A stretch of DNA of 64,000 nt from Methanomassiliicoccales archaeon RumEn M2. GTDB taxonomy: Archaea; Thermoplasmatota; Thermoplasmata; Methanomassiliicoccales; Methanomethylophilaceae. The stretch is taken from the NCBI GenBank assembly GCA_001421175.1, contig LJKL01000011.1:57138-121137 (forward strand), read 5' to 3'. Below, one piece after another: positions 35,462-43,878 of the stretch (positions are counted from its first letter, which is position 1; the number at the start of each line of letters is the position of its first letter). Under the pieces are notes generated by a model that had not been told where the DNA came from, made no database searches, and was given only the letters and a program-made list of their open reading frames with translations. The position numbers and the translations under genes are program-made.

Positions 35462-37252
35462 GGGGTCTCTTCCACAGAGATCTTCTTGCGCTGCCTCCCT
35501 CCGGTCTTGCGCATCTTATCCTGCTCTATCGCCCATTCGTAGCTCTTCAGCTCAGAGGGCGCCACCAGCACGCGGTCCCCTTTGGCGAATTTCTTGCCGG
35601 TGACCCAATTGGTGAACGGCGCCTGGACGCGGTATTCGTCCGCATCGATGACGATCTCCCGAACATCGGGCCTGCCCTTCATCGAGGAGTACGTCCCGGC
35701 ACAGGCCGTCACTCCGCCGTCCTTCACCTCCCATACCCTGTTGCACACGGTATCGAGGAAATACCTGTCGTGGGTCACTGCTATTATGGTCCCGTCATAT
35801 TCGCCCAGAGCCTCCTCCACGGCGTGTCTCGACGGTATATCCAGATAATTGGTCGGCTCATCCAGTATGAGGAGGTTGGTCTCCTTCATCAGAAGCACGG
35901 CCAGGGCGACCCTCGCCCTCTCGCCACCTGAGAGCGTGGATATGGGCTTCTCCACCCTCTCTCCTGTCAGAAGCATCCTGGCCAGCAGCTGCCTGGCCTC
36001 TCCTCGTCTATCTCTGCCTATGATATGCATCAATTGCTCTTCCGCGGTGAATGAGGGTATGAGGTCCCCGTGGTTCTGGTCGAAGTAGCCTATCTTGGCC
36101 CCGGGGGCCATCCAAAGCTCTCCTCCTGAAGGTATCCTCTCCAGCAGTGCCTTCACCAGTGTGCTCTTGCCCTGGCCGTTGGCTCCGAACACGCCGATCT
36201 TCTCTCCCTTATGGACATCAACGGAGAATTTATCGATTATCCGCCTTCCGCCCAGTTCCACCGTCAGATCCTTGGCCGTGATCACATTCTTCCCTGATTT
36301 GGGCGCGGCCTGTATCCTGACGGTTATGTTCTTCATGGCCTCGGGAGATTCCTTCTCCTCCAGCCTCTCGGCCATCCTAAGCCTGGTCTTGTGAACCGCG
36401 GAGAACCATTGGTCCCGGTGCATCTCGGCGGCGATCTCCTCCTGTCTTCGCTTCTGGATGGTGTACTTCCGGTACTCCTTCTCCATGCGGTCCAGGTCCA
36501 GCATCTTCTTCTCCAGGAACGAGGAGTAGTTGCCCTTGTATTCCCTGGTCTTGCCGTTGGAGATCTCGCAGACCCTTGTGACCACCTTGTCTAAAAAATA
36601 CCTGTCGTGGCTGATTATCACGGTCGCCACATGTGAGTTGAGCAGGAAGTCCTCCAGCCACTCCACCGTCTCGATATCGAGGTGGGAGGTGGGCTCATCC
36701 AGGAACAGGACGTCGCATCCCTCCGACTGTATGACGACTCTGGAAAGCATGACCTTGGTGCGCTCTCCTCCGCTGAGGGTGGCCATGGGGCGGTCCATGA
36801 ATTCCGGGGGAAGACCGACCCTTCTCAGTGCGGCCAACTGGGTCTTCTCGTCGTTGGCCTTGTTGCCTCCCAATTCGCTCTCAAGAACGGCGTACTCCGA
36901 GGTGACGGAGTTCCAGTCGATGTCCTCCCCCCGAGCTCATCATGGAATCGAGCTCCCTCATCCTCCTGCGTATGTGCTCCAGGTGCCCGTAGGGCCGTCC
37001 CAGGACCTCTCGGACGGTGGCATCCGATGAGTCCGCGAACTGCGGAAGGTAGCCGATCCTCTCGGTGTTCCTTATTATCTCACCGGTGTCGCAGCGCTCA
37101 TCCCCCAGGAGTATCCTGAGGAAGGTGCTCTTGCCCGCACCGTTGACGCCGATGAGACCGATGCTGTCCCCTTCATTTATCTGGAGGTCTGCCTTCGTCA
37201 GAACCTTCACCGGCCCGAAGGATTTGGTGACGGATTCCGCCCTGAGGAGCAT
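35458..37252 (-). CDS. ABC-F family ATPase (single-base frame break)
   Basis: ABC-F proteins act on the ribosome rather than in transport; there are no membrane helices. The N-terminal ABC domain begins at 37252 (MLLRAESVTKSFG, Walker A GVNGAGKST) and breaks at about 36930; the rest carries the first signature LSGGERTKVMLSR, the interdomain linker, Walker A GANGQGKST, signature LSGGERARVALAVLL and LDEPTNYLD. Dropping one base from the 6-C run at 36927-36932 (+ strand) restores SSGEDIDWNSV and a 597-residue protein of normal length. It ends in TAG. It follows icd by 4 nt. Confidence 0.87.
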
Positions 37253-37256
37253 CGGA

Positions 37257-38480
37257 TCAGTTCTTGGCAGCGGCGACGGCTGCATCCACGTGCTTCTGCC
37301 AGGCCTTCTCCAGGTCCGCCCTCTGCATCGTGTCCATTACGTAGTCGGCGAACTCGTTGCCGGTCGCTCCCGTGCTCCTGCCGGTGACCTTCAGGCGCTT
37401 CTCGAACTGGCAGCAGATGTCCAGGGCCATCCCCAGCTTCCTGGCCTTCTCGGTCTCGCCTATATGGTCCATCATCATGGCCACGGCCTTGATCATGCTG
37501 CTCGGGTCAGCGTACTGGGCTCTCCCCTCGGTGACCATGCGGGGCGCCGAGCCGTGTATGGCCTCGAACATGGCATACCTCTTCCCCAGGTTCGCGGAGC
37601 CGGCGGTGCCGACACCTCCCTGTATCTGGGCAGCCTCATCAGTGATGATATCCCCGTAGAGGTTCGGGAGAACGAAAACTCTGAAATCGCTCCTCCTGGC
37701 AGGATCCAGGAGCTTAGCTGTGAGTATGTCTATGAACCAGTCGTCCCATTTTACGCCGGGGTAATCCTTGGACACCTCTTCGGCCGTGGACAGGAATCTG
37801 CCGTCGGTGGTCTTGATGACGTTCGCTTTGGTTATGACGGAAACGTAATTCTTCCCGGTCTTCTTGGCGTGCTCGAATCCCGCTCTGGTGATCCTTTCGG
37901 TGCCCTGCTTGGTGGCAACGCAGAAGTCCATCGCCAGATCCGGGGTGACATCCATGCCCTCGCTTCCCAGAGCGTAGCTTCCCTCGGTGTTCTCCCTGAA
38001 GAACGTCCAGTCTATGCCGAGCTCGGGGACGCTGACGGGTCTTACATTGGCGAAGAGGTCAAGCTCCTTCCTCATCGCCACGTTGGCACTCTCTATATTG
38101 GGCCATTCGTCCCCTTTCTTGGGGGTCGTGGTGGGTCCCTTCAGGATGATGTGGCACTGTTTCAGCTCCTCAAGGGTGTCGTCAGGAATGGCCTTCATGA
38201 CCTGGGCGCGCCTCTCTATGGTGAGGCCGTCTATGACGCGTATCTCAACCTTGCCGGCCTTTATCTTATCTGCGAGCAGGAACTCCATCACCCTCTGGGC
38301 GGATGCGCTGATGTACGGGCCTATGCCGTCTCCCCCGCAGACTCCGATGATCATCTTGTCGAGCTTGGAATAATCGATCCAGTCCCCTTCCTTCTTCAGC
38401 CTCTCGACTCTGTCCAGCTGTTTTCTCAATAACACGCCGAACTTCTCCTGGGCTTCCCTTATCGCCTTTTCGTCAGTCAT
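37257..38480 (-). CDS. icd: Isocitrate/isopropylmalate dehydrogenase family, probable isocitrate dehydrogenase
   Basis: This 407-residue enzyme shows the family's opening GVCGGDGIGPYIS, the substrate-binding FFRENTEGSYALGSEG region, the metal-binding NLYGDIITDEAAQIQGG and the cofactor loop IHGSAPRMVTEGRAQYADP. The length and the NTEGSYALG variant fit isocitrate dehydrogenase rather than isopropylmalate dehydrogenase, making 2-oxoglutarate for glutamate. It has a TATA-like TTTTATC at 38512-38518 (minus strand) upstream, and the ABC-F gene follows. Confidence 0.8.
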   Translation of the reverse strand: MTDEKAIREAQEKFGVLLRKQLDRVERLKKEGDWIDYSKLDKMIIGVCGGDGIGPYISASAQRVMEFLLADKIKAGKVEIRVIDGLTIERRAQVMKAIPDDTLEELKQCHIILKGPTTTPKKGDEWPNIESANVAMRKELDLFANVRPVSVPELGIDWTFFRENTEGSYALGSEGMDVTPDLAMDFCVATKQGTERITRAGFEHAKKTGKNYVSVITKANVIKTTDGRFLSTAEEVSKDYPGVKWDDWFIDILTAKLLDPARRSDFRVFVLPNLYGDIITDEAAQIQGGVGTAGSANLGKRYAMFEAIHGSAPRMVTEGRAQYADPSSMIKAVAMMMDHIGETEKARKLGMALDICCQFEKRLKVTGRSTGATGNEFADYVMDTMQRADLEKAWQKHVDAAVAAAKN

Positions 38481-38527
38481 ACCTTCACCGACTGAGTATC
38501 TGAGGTCCCGATAAAATAGATAGCGGT

Positions 38528-39229
38528 TCAGATATGGTAATCGCCTATCGCTATGCTGTTCTCAGAGAGCATCCCGTCCATTCTCTCGACGGTTGAATCC
38601 AGATCGTAAGCGGGCAGTTTGAACAGGGCGCAGAACACCTCAAGGGATTTCTTGAGGTCCTTTCTGTAGTCCCCTTCGCCTGTGAAGTGCGTCTTTGATA
38701 TCAGGTTACCGACGGCGCCCAGAAGAGCCAGGAACCTGTCCTTGATCTCAGACCGATCCTGTCTCAGACCGTAGTCCTCCATTCTTCCTGCCACCCATTC
38801 CATGGTCCTGTCGGCCATGCTGTTGACAACAGTCCAGGTGCTGTGGGCCTCATGCAGTATTTCAGCGGCCCTCTTGTTCTTGTTAGCAGAATAGAACTCA
38901 AGTGCCAGAGGGAATGCCAGGGCCACAAGCAGGTCGTCCTTGGTATCGAAGTGCCTCTCATACTGCTTCAGGGCACCGTCATAGGACATATCGATCATTG
39001 TCTTCAGGATGTCTTCTTTGCCGGGGAAGACGTTATAGAGACTGCCTGTCAGGACCCCGGCCTTCTGGGATATCTGCCTCATAGTCGTTCGGGAGTATCC
39101 CCTCTCATTGAATAGGAAAGCAGAGGCCTTGAGGATCCTGTCTCTCATTTCCTGCCTCCTCTGCTCGTTGCCCTTGCGGGGTATGAGATTTATCCCGATC
39201 CCTTTGGTCGTCCTCGGTTCCTGGTTCAT
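38528..39229 (-). CDS. TetR-family transcriptional regulator
   Basis: The N-terminal helix-turn-helix is at about residues 30-75 (DRILKASAFLFNERGYSRTT, QISQKAGVLTGSLYNVFPGKED). The C-terminal ligand-binding domain is helical and unassigned. The gene is divergent from the MMPL transporter, with two inverted repeats in the shared 169-bp region, so it probably represses the transporter and itself. There is a basic leader of about 25 residues before the HTH. Confidence 0.9.
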   Translation of the reverse strand: MNQEPRTTKGIGINLIPRKGNEQRRQEMRDRILKASAFLFNERGYSRTTMRQISQKAGVLTGSLYNVFPGKEDILKTMIDMSYDGALKQYERHFDTKDDLLVALAFPLALEFYSANKNKRAAEILHEAHSTWTVVNSMADRTMEWVAGRMEDYGLRQDRSEIKDRFLALLGAVGNLISKTHFTGEGDYRKDLKKSLEVFCALFKLPAYDLDSTVERMDGMLSENSIAIGDYHI

Positions 39230-39257
39230 TACATATCCAACGAATGAGGAATGACTA

Positions 39258-39273
39258 TTTGAACATGTTCAAA
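39258..39273. promoter_or_regulatory. Operator 1 of the TetR/MMPL pair
   Basis: TTTGAAC-AT-GTTCAAA is a perfect inverted repeat 29-44 nt upstream of the tetR ATG, where it would overlap the tetR promoter. Confidence 0.6.
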
Positions 39274-39328
39274 AAATTCATCTCAAAGAGGTTATTTGAG
39301 GGTCGGATATGCTTTGCGAGATGTGCTT

Positions 39329-39357
39329 TTTTGAACGTGTTCAAAATTATTATATAC
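39329..39357 (+). promoter_or_regulatory. Operator 2 and TATA box of the MMPL transporter gene
   Basis: TTTTGAAC-GT-GTTCAAAA (39329-39346) is a perfect inverted repeat sharing its half-site with operator 1. It abuts a TATTATATAC TATA box (39348-39357), about 45 nt before the transporter ATG. A repressor here would cover the BRE/TATA region and block TFB/TBP. Confidence 0.6.
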
Positions 39358-39398
39358 AGTAATAGTCTACCTTGCTAATCGGATAGCGGCGATATTTT

Positions 39399-41849
39399 AT
39401 GTTTGAGAAACTGGCAGAAAAGATAATGAGATATCCGAAGCACGTGATCGCTCTCTGGATAATTGTACTGCTGATCGCTTCCCCCTTCGCATATACGGTT
39501 CTCTCCGATCCCGCGAAAGCCCTTACCTACGGGGAGACGGGAGCGGGGACGACCACTGAATCGATCCAGGGGAGCGAGATACTCTCCGATGTCAATTATT
39601 TCGATAACGGCAACGGGGATGCGGCCATGATCGTGGTCGTAGAATACGATGACGATGCCCAAAAGACATCTGCGACCCAATTCGCTGCGTTACTGGCAAC
39701 AGCGGTGCCTTTGAGATATTCAACGACCGAAGGCGAAAAGGCTGTGGCGACCGTCATAGGACCCTACTCGTCAACGGGAACAGGCGGTGTATTCCTCGTT
39801 TCTGTCAGTTTCCCTGAGGCATACGACCCCTCATCCGAGGTGCAGAGCCTTAGGGATCTTGTCTCAGAAACCAAGAAGGATCCAACCATTCCCGACGCCA
39901 CCGGTTTCGCTACATATGTGACCGGGAGCGCCGCCATATACCATGATACAGAAGCCAGTTCCATGGAGGACGTCAAGAGGATAGATCCGGTGACCATTCT
40001 CCTCATCCTGGTCCTGATCGGGCTCTTCTTCAGGTCTGTCATATCCGCGACCACTCCGCCTATCGTGATAGGTTTCGCGTACGCGATAACCCTCATGGTG
40101 ATGCTGGGTCTGGCGCAGATAATGTCCATTTACTACATTACAAGCACATTGGTGCTCGTGTCCATGTTGGGGGCGGGATGTGATTACTGCATCTTCATAA
40201 TGGCAAGGTATCGCGAGGAAAGGAAATCCGGCAAGGACCATCACGATTCACTGAAGGAATCGATAGTATGGGCCGGGGAATCCATTACCATTTCCGGATG
40301 TGCCGTCATCATCGGATTCGGTGCCATGTCCATATGCAGCTATGAGATGATCAGCTCCATGGGCACGGTCATGGCCCTCGGTATTGTTTTCGCGCTGTTG
40401 GCCGCTCTTACTTTGATACCTGCAGTCATCGCCGTGATCGGTGACAGGATATTCTGGCCTTCCAAGGTGGAGACCTACAAAGAGGGCAGCAAGACCATGA
40501 GAGGGAGCTACGGGAAGATGTCCAGGCTCGGTGCCAGGTACTTCAAGGCATCCTCAGCCTTCGCCCTGAGGCATGCCGGCGCGATAGTCGCCGCCGCTCT
40601 TCTGATCACCGTGCCGATGGCATACGTGGCGACGACGCACACATCATCCTACGATTCCATCGCGGTTATGTCCGACAGTGAGTCCAAGAGTGGTGTGAAC
40701 TCTATCGTAGAGAATGCAGACGGGGGCATCCTGATGCCCACTTACGTCGTAATAGAAGCAAATCAAAACGTGGCAAATCTTGTACAATTTACTTTTGGCA
40801 CCTTCGATATCGGGGCTCTTATTTGGGATCCTTATTTCGGTTTGGATTATGTAGATCATATAAAAGCCATATCAGGAAGTCTTCAGACCAAGAGCGATAA
40901 CGTGGGGTCGGTAATGGGTCTCATTTATTGGGACTCAATGACAGACATAGAAAAGGCAGTATTGTTGTCTTCTCTTCCCGGGGAAGTTGGGGGTTTGGTT
41001 CAATACATCATTGACTATGCAACTTGGCCTGCTGATTATTACACTAAAGGTCAGGTCATAGACTATATCCTGAACTACATGATGGGCACGCTTTCGTCAT
41101 CCCACGACGGCCGTCAGTACATCAAGATGACCGTCATGCTGGAGGACGTCCCCACATCGGACAAATCCATGAGCACCATTGGGGAGATAAGGAGCATAAT
41201 CGCCGAGGACAAGAACGCGGACCTTATCGGCGCAACATACGTCACCGGAGCGACGGCACTGACTTATGACGTATCTCAGGTGGTCAGCGATGAGTTCTTC
41301 CTCATCGAGGTGCTGGTCATGGTGCTCATATTCATACTGCTGTTCTTCGTTATGAAGTCGTACCTAACGCCTCTGCGTGCTATACTGACGATAGTGATGA
41401 GCATAGTCTGGACGCTGGGCTTGACGCACCTCCTGTTCGCAGGGGTCCTCGGCATCCCTGTGTATTGGATACTGCCCATTGTGCTATTCGTAGTATGTTT
41501 GGGCCTGGGCATGGACTATGATATCCTGCTGACCACCCGTATCAGGGAGAACGTCTCCAAAGGCATGAGCAACGACGACGCCATCGTCCATGCTCTGGAG
41601 AGCACAGGGGCGGTGATCACCATATGCGGGATAATCATGAGCTCCGCATTCGGCACCATGATGCTCTCGTCCTCGCCGATGCTGCAGCAGTTCGGGTTCG
41701 CCCTGTGGTTCGCCATCCTGGTGGACGCACTTCTGGTGCGCACGTATCTGGTGCCCGCCGTCATGCATCTGCTGGGCAGATGGAATTGGGTCGGTCCGAA
41801 GTGGATGCAGAAGGGGGAGTACGACCACATCCACGAAGAAACGGAGTGA
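39399..41849 (+). CDS. MMPL/RND family membrane transporter
   Basis: An 816-residue transporter with one N-terminal helix, a large outer loop, a block of five to six helices, a second loop (about 430-620) and a second helix block, the duplicated MmpL/RND layout. LLILVLIGLFFRSVISA, DYCIFIMARYREER and the repeat GMDYDILLTTRIRENV are characteristic. Archaeal members may export lipids or hydrophobic compounds; the substrate is unknown. Bases about 40740-41060, in the second outer loop, are clearly richer in A/T and use different codons from the flanks. Regulated by the divergent TetR. Confidence 0.88.
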   Translation: MFEKLAEKIMRYPKHVIALWIIVLLIASPFAYTVLSDPAKALTYGETGAGTTTESIQGSEILSDVNYFDNGNGDAAMIVVVEYDDDAQKTSATQFAALLATAVPLRYSTTEGEKAVATVIGPYSSTGTGGVFLVSVSFPEAYDPSSEVQSLRDLVSETKKDPTIPDATGFATYVTGSAAIYHDTEASSMEDVKRIDPVTILLILVLIGLFFRSVISATTPPIVIGFAYAITLMVMLGLAQIMSIYYITSTLVLVSMLGAGCDYCIFIMARYREERKSGKDHHDSLKESIVWAGESITISGCAVIIGFGAMSICSYEMISSMGTVMALGIVFALLAALTLIPAVIAVIGDRIFWPSKVETYKEGSKTMRGSYGKMSRLGARYFKASSAFALRHAGAIVAAALLITVPMAYVATTHTSSYDSIAVMSDSESKSGVNSIVENADGGILMPTYVVIEANQNVANLVQFTFGTFDIGALIWDPYFGLDYVDHIKAISGSLQTKSDNVGSVMGLIYWDSMTDIEKAVLLSSLPGEVGGLVQYIIDYATWPADYYTKGQVIDYILNYMMGTLSSSHDGRQYIKMTVMLEDVPTSDKSMSTIGEIRSIIAEDKNADLIGATYVTGATALTYDVSQVVSDEFFLIEVLVMVLIFILLFFVMKSYLTPLRAILTIVMSIVWTLGLTHLLFAGVLGIPVYWILPIVLFVVCLGLGMDYDILLTTRIRENVSKGMSNDDAIVHALESTGAVITICGIIMSSAFGTMMLSSSPMLQQFGFALWFAILVDALLVRTYLVPAVMHLLGRWNWVGPKWMQKGEYDHIHEETE

Positions 41850-41907
41850 GCCCTTCCCCAAACCTCTTATAAACATCCTTTTTCTACTAATCCTGTGTTG
41901 ACTTACC

Positions 41908-42609
41908 ATGGGCACCCGAATTAACAAATTCATCGCCGATTCCGGACTTTGTTCCAGAAGACAGGCTGACAAGCTCGTCGAAGAGGGCAGAGTATCCATC
42001 GACGGCCGTACGGCGGTGCCCGGGGACACGGTGAAGGACGGGAGCGCGGTCACCGTGGACGGCGAACCGATAAAGAGGGAGGAGACCTCCGTTCTTCTGA
42101 TATTCAACAAGCCCAAAGGCCTCGTATGCACCAGTGCCGAGGAAGAGAAGGACAACGTGATCAGTTACATAAACTACCCGAAGAGGATAACCTACGTAGG
42201 GAGGCTGGACAAGGATTCAGAAGGGCTTCTCCTGCTCACCAACAAAGGAGAGCTGGTCGACGGTCTGATGCGGTCAAGGCACGGTCATGAGAAAGAATAC
42301 ATCGTAACCGTTGACAAGGCTGTAAATGAGAGATTCATCAAAAGCATGGCTGCAGGAGTGCCCATCTTGGATACGGTCACAAGGCCCTGCGTGGCGGAGC
42401 GAATAGGCAAGTACAGATTCAGGATAATCATAACCCAGGGCCTGAATCTTCAGATAAGGAGGATGTGCGAGCACTTCGGCTACAATGTGGTCCGCCTGGT
42501 CCGCGTCAGAGTCGGTCCCATCACCCTCGGGGACCTGGAACCCGGGAAATATCGGGCAGCGACCCGGGATGAGAAGCGCGCCGTTTTCCGTCTTGCGGAA
42601 GGACCCTGA
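41908..42609 (+). CDS. RsuA/RluF-type pseudouridine synthase
   Basis: An S4 RNA-binding domain (INKFIADSGLCSRRQADKLV) is followed by the pseudouridine synthase core with the catalytic Asp in GRLDKDSEGLLLLTN. Closest in pattern to RluF/RluB of bacteria, which modify 23S rRNA. This family is rare in archaea, so transfer from a bacterium is likely. A CTTATAAAC TATA box at about 41867-41875 lies a suitable distance before the ATG. The last 89 nt overlap the convergent methyltransferase gene. Confidence 0.88.
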   Translation: MGTRINKFIADSGLCSRRQADKLVEEGRVSIDGRTAVPGDTVKDGSAVTVDGEPIKREETSVLLIFNKPKGLVCTSAEEEKDNVISYINYPKRITYVGRLDKDSEGLLLLTNKGELVDGLMRSRHGHEKEYIVTVDKAVNERFIKSMAAGVPILDTVTRPCVAERIGKYRFRIIITQGLNLQIRRMCEHFGYNVVRLVRVRVGPITLGDLEPGKYRAATRDEKRAVFRLAEGP

Positions 42610-43207
42610 GGACAACCCCGAAGAGATCCCTGCCCTCCTCCCCGAATCTCTCAGTTCTCAGCACCTCGAATCCATCTGATATGATGTTCAGATCTTCCTC
42701 GGAGAAGTATCTGACCGCGAATCCGTTGTATTCCCAAACGTCCTCGTGCAGATTCTCGCCCAGACCGTAGCATTTGTCATATTTCGTGCGAACCGAGAAC
42801 ATTATCATGCCGTCGCCTCTTATGATCCGTGAAAGCTCCTTCGCGACCTTCCTGAGCTCCTCCTCTCTGAAGTCCATGGTGAAGAGCATATGGGAATAGC
42901 ACAGATCGAAGGAATCCTTCAGGAGGTCCAGTCCTTCCCTAATGTCCCTGCGGAGAACGGTCAGATCGGGGAATCTCTCTTCAAGCTGGCTGCAGGACAC
43001 CTTACTGTAATCAACTGCCGTCACTTTGAACCCCTCGGCAGAAAGGAAGCAACTGTCCCTCCCCTGTCCGGCCCCGAGCTCCAGAAGGTCCGAGTATCCC
43101 GCTGTTTTCGCTATCTCGCAGCAGAAGCGGCAGAATTCGCTCGGCTTGTCCCCGAACCGGCTCCTGTCCTTCTCGAACACAGAATTCCAATGCGCCCTTT
43201 GGTCCAT
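42521..43207 (-). CDS. Class I SAM-dependent methyltransferase
   Basis: The SAM-binding motif LELGAGQGRDSCFL (motif I), TAVDYSK and the post-motif SFDLCYSHMLFTMDF are those of a Methyltransf_11/25-type enzyme; the substrate is unknown. The ATG at 43207 (MDQRAHWNSVF) gives a typical N-terminus; an in-frame start at 43231 is less likely. The final ~30 residues (after LFGVVLRV) are encoded antisense to the pseudouridine synthase and look unstructured, so the true end may be shorter or the overlap real. Confidence 0.8.
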   Translation of the reverse strand: MDQRAHWNSVFEKDRSRFGDKPSEFCRFCCEIAKTAGYSDLLELGAGQGRDSCFLSAEGFKVTAVDYSKVSCSQLEERFPDLTVLRRDIREGLDLLKDSFDLCYSHMLFTMDFREEELRKVAKELSRIIRGDGMIMFSVRTKYDKCYGLGENLHEDVWEYNGFAVRYFSEEDLNIISDGFEVLRTERFGEEGRDLFGVVLRVLPQDGKRRASHPGSLPDISRVPGPRG

Positions 43208-43297
43208 GATAGCATATCGCAAAGAGAACATAAAAGTACATTACGTCAGCGTCCTGATCTCCCGAAGATCGCGTTCGCTTCTTATCTCAGATATGAT

Positions 43298-43378
43298 TTA
43301 GGTATAACTGAATAAGGATATCCTAAATTATTTATACTGCAGTTATATTGGTCTTCTACGAGGATTAGGTATTCCTAA
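43298..43378 (+). promoter_or_regulatory. feo promoter with iron-box-like inverted repeats
   Basis: A TATA box (TTATTTATAC, 43328-43337) is flanked by two elements. The downstream one, TTAGG-TATT-CCTAA (43365-43378), is an inverted repeat resembling DtxR/IdeR-type sites and sits at the predicted transcription start. Upstream, TTTAGG at 43297-43302 and AAGGATATCCTAAA at 43313-43326 provide further half-sites and a palindrome abutting the TATA box. Confidence 0.6.
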
Positions 43379-43398
43379 ATATCGTCCTCTCAAGGAGC

Positions 43399-43632
43399 AT
43401 GATGGAAATGGAGCTGATTTTTGCCCTACCCGGAGAAGAGAAACGAATATCGAAGATAGTCGGGAACGATAAGCGCAGGAAATGTCTCATGGACCTAGGT
43501 TTCGTTGAGGGGGCCCACGTAAAGGTGCTCTCTTTGGTCAACGGATCATTCATCGTGAGCATAATGGGAGCGAGGGTAGCCTTGGACAGGTCCCTGGTGG
43601 CCAATGTGCACGTGGAGGAGGCGGGGGCATGA
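43399..43632 (+). CDS. feoA: FeoA-domain protein 1
   Basis: A 77-residue SH3-like FeoA protein that assists the FeoB Fe(II) transporter. Typical pattern: KCLMDLGFVEGAHVKVL and a C-terminal strand with NVHVEE. AAGGAG precedes the paired ATGs at 43399/43402. It overlaps the second feoA by 4 nt. It shares the operon with a second FeoA, FeoB and a Cys-rich membrane peptide. Confidence 0.88.
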   Translation: MMEMELIFALPGEEKRISKIVGNDKRRKCLMDLGFVEGAHVKVLSLVNGSFIVSIMGARVALDRSLVANVHVEEAGA

Positions 43633-43856
43633 GGACTCTTAAGGATGTTGAGGAAGGCGAAAGGGTCAAAGTCATCTCCGTCTCCGGTGACAGGATCCTG
43701 AAGAGGAGGCTCATGGATATGGGCATTCTGAAAGGATGTGAGATAGAGGTCTTGAAAGCGGCCCCTCTGGGTGATCCGGTGGAGCTCCTTGTGAGGGGAT
43801 ACAGGCTGACTCTCAGGAAGAAGGATGCGGAATCGGTTGGCGTAGAGCCATTATGA
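43629..43856 (+). CDS. feoA: FeoA-domain protein 2
   Basis: A 75-residue FeoA paralogue (RRLMDMGILKGCEIEVLKAAPLGDPVELLVRGYRLTLRKKDAE cut to RRLMDMGILKGCEIEVL and GDPVELLVRGYRLTLRK). The GDPxxxxxRGYxLxLRKxDA ending is the classical FeoA form, whereas the first FeoA is more divergent. It starts inside the stop of the first and is followed 22 nt later by feoB. Confidence 0.9.
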   Translation: MRTLKDVEEGERVKVISVSGDRILKRRLMDMGILKGCEIEVLKAAPLGDPVELLVRGYRLTLRKKDAESVGVEPL

Positions 43857-43878
43857 CCTTCCGTGAAGAGGTTTTGAG

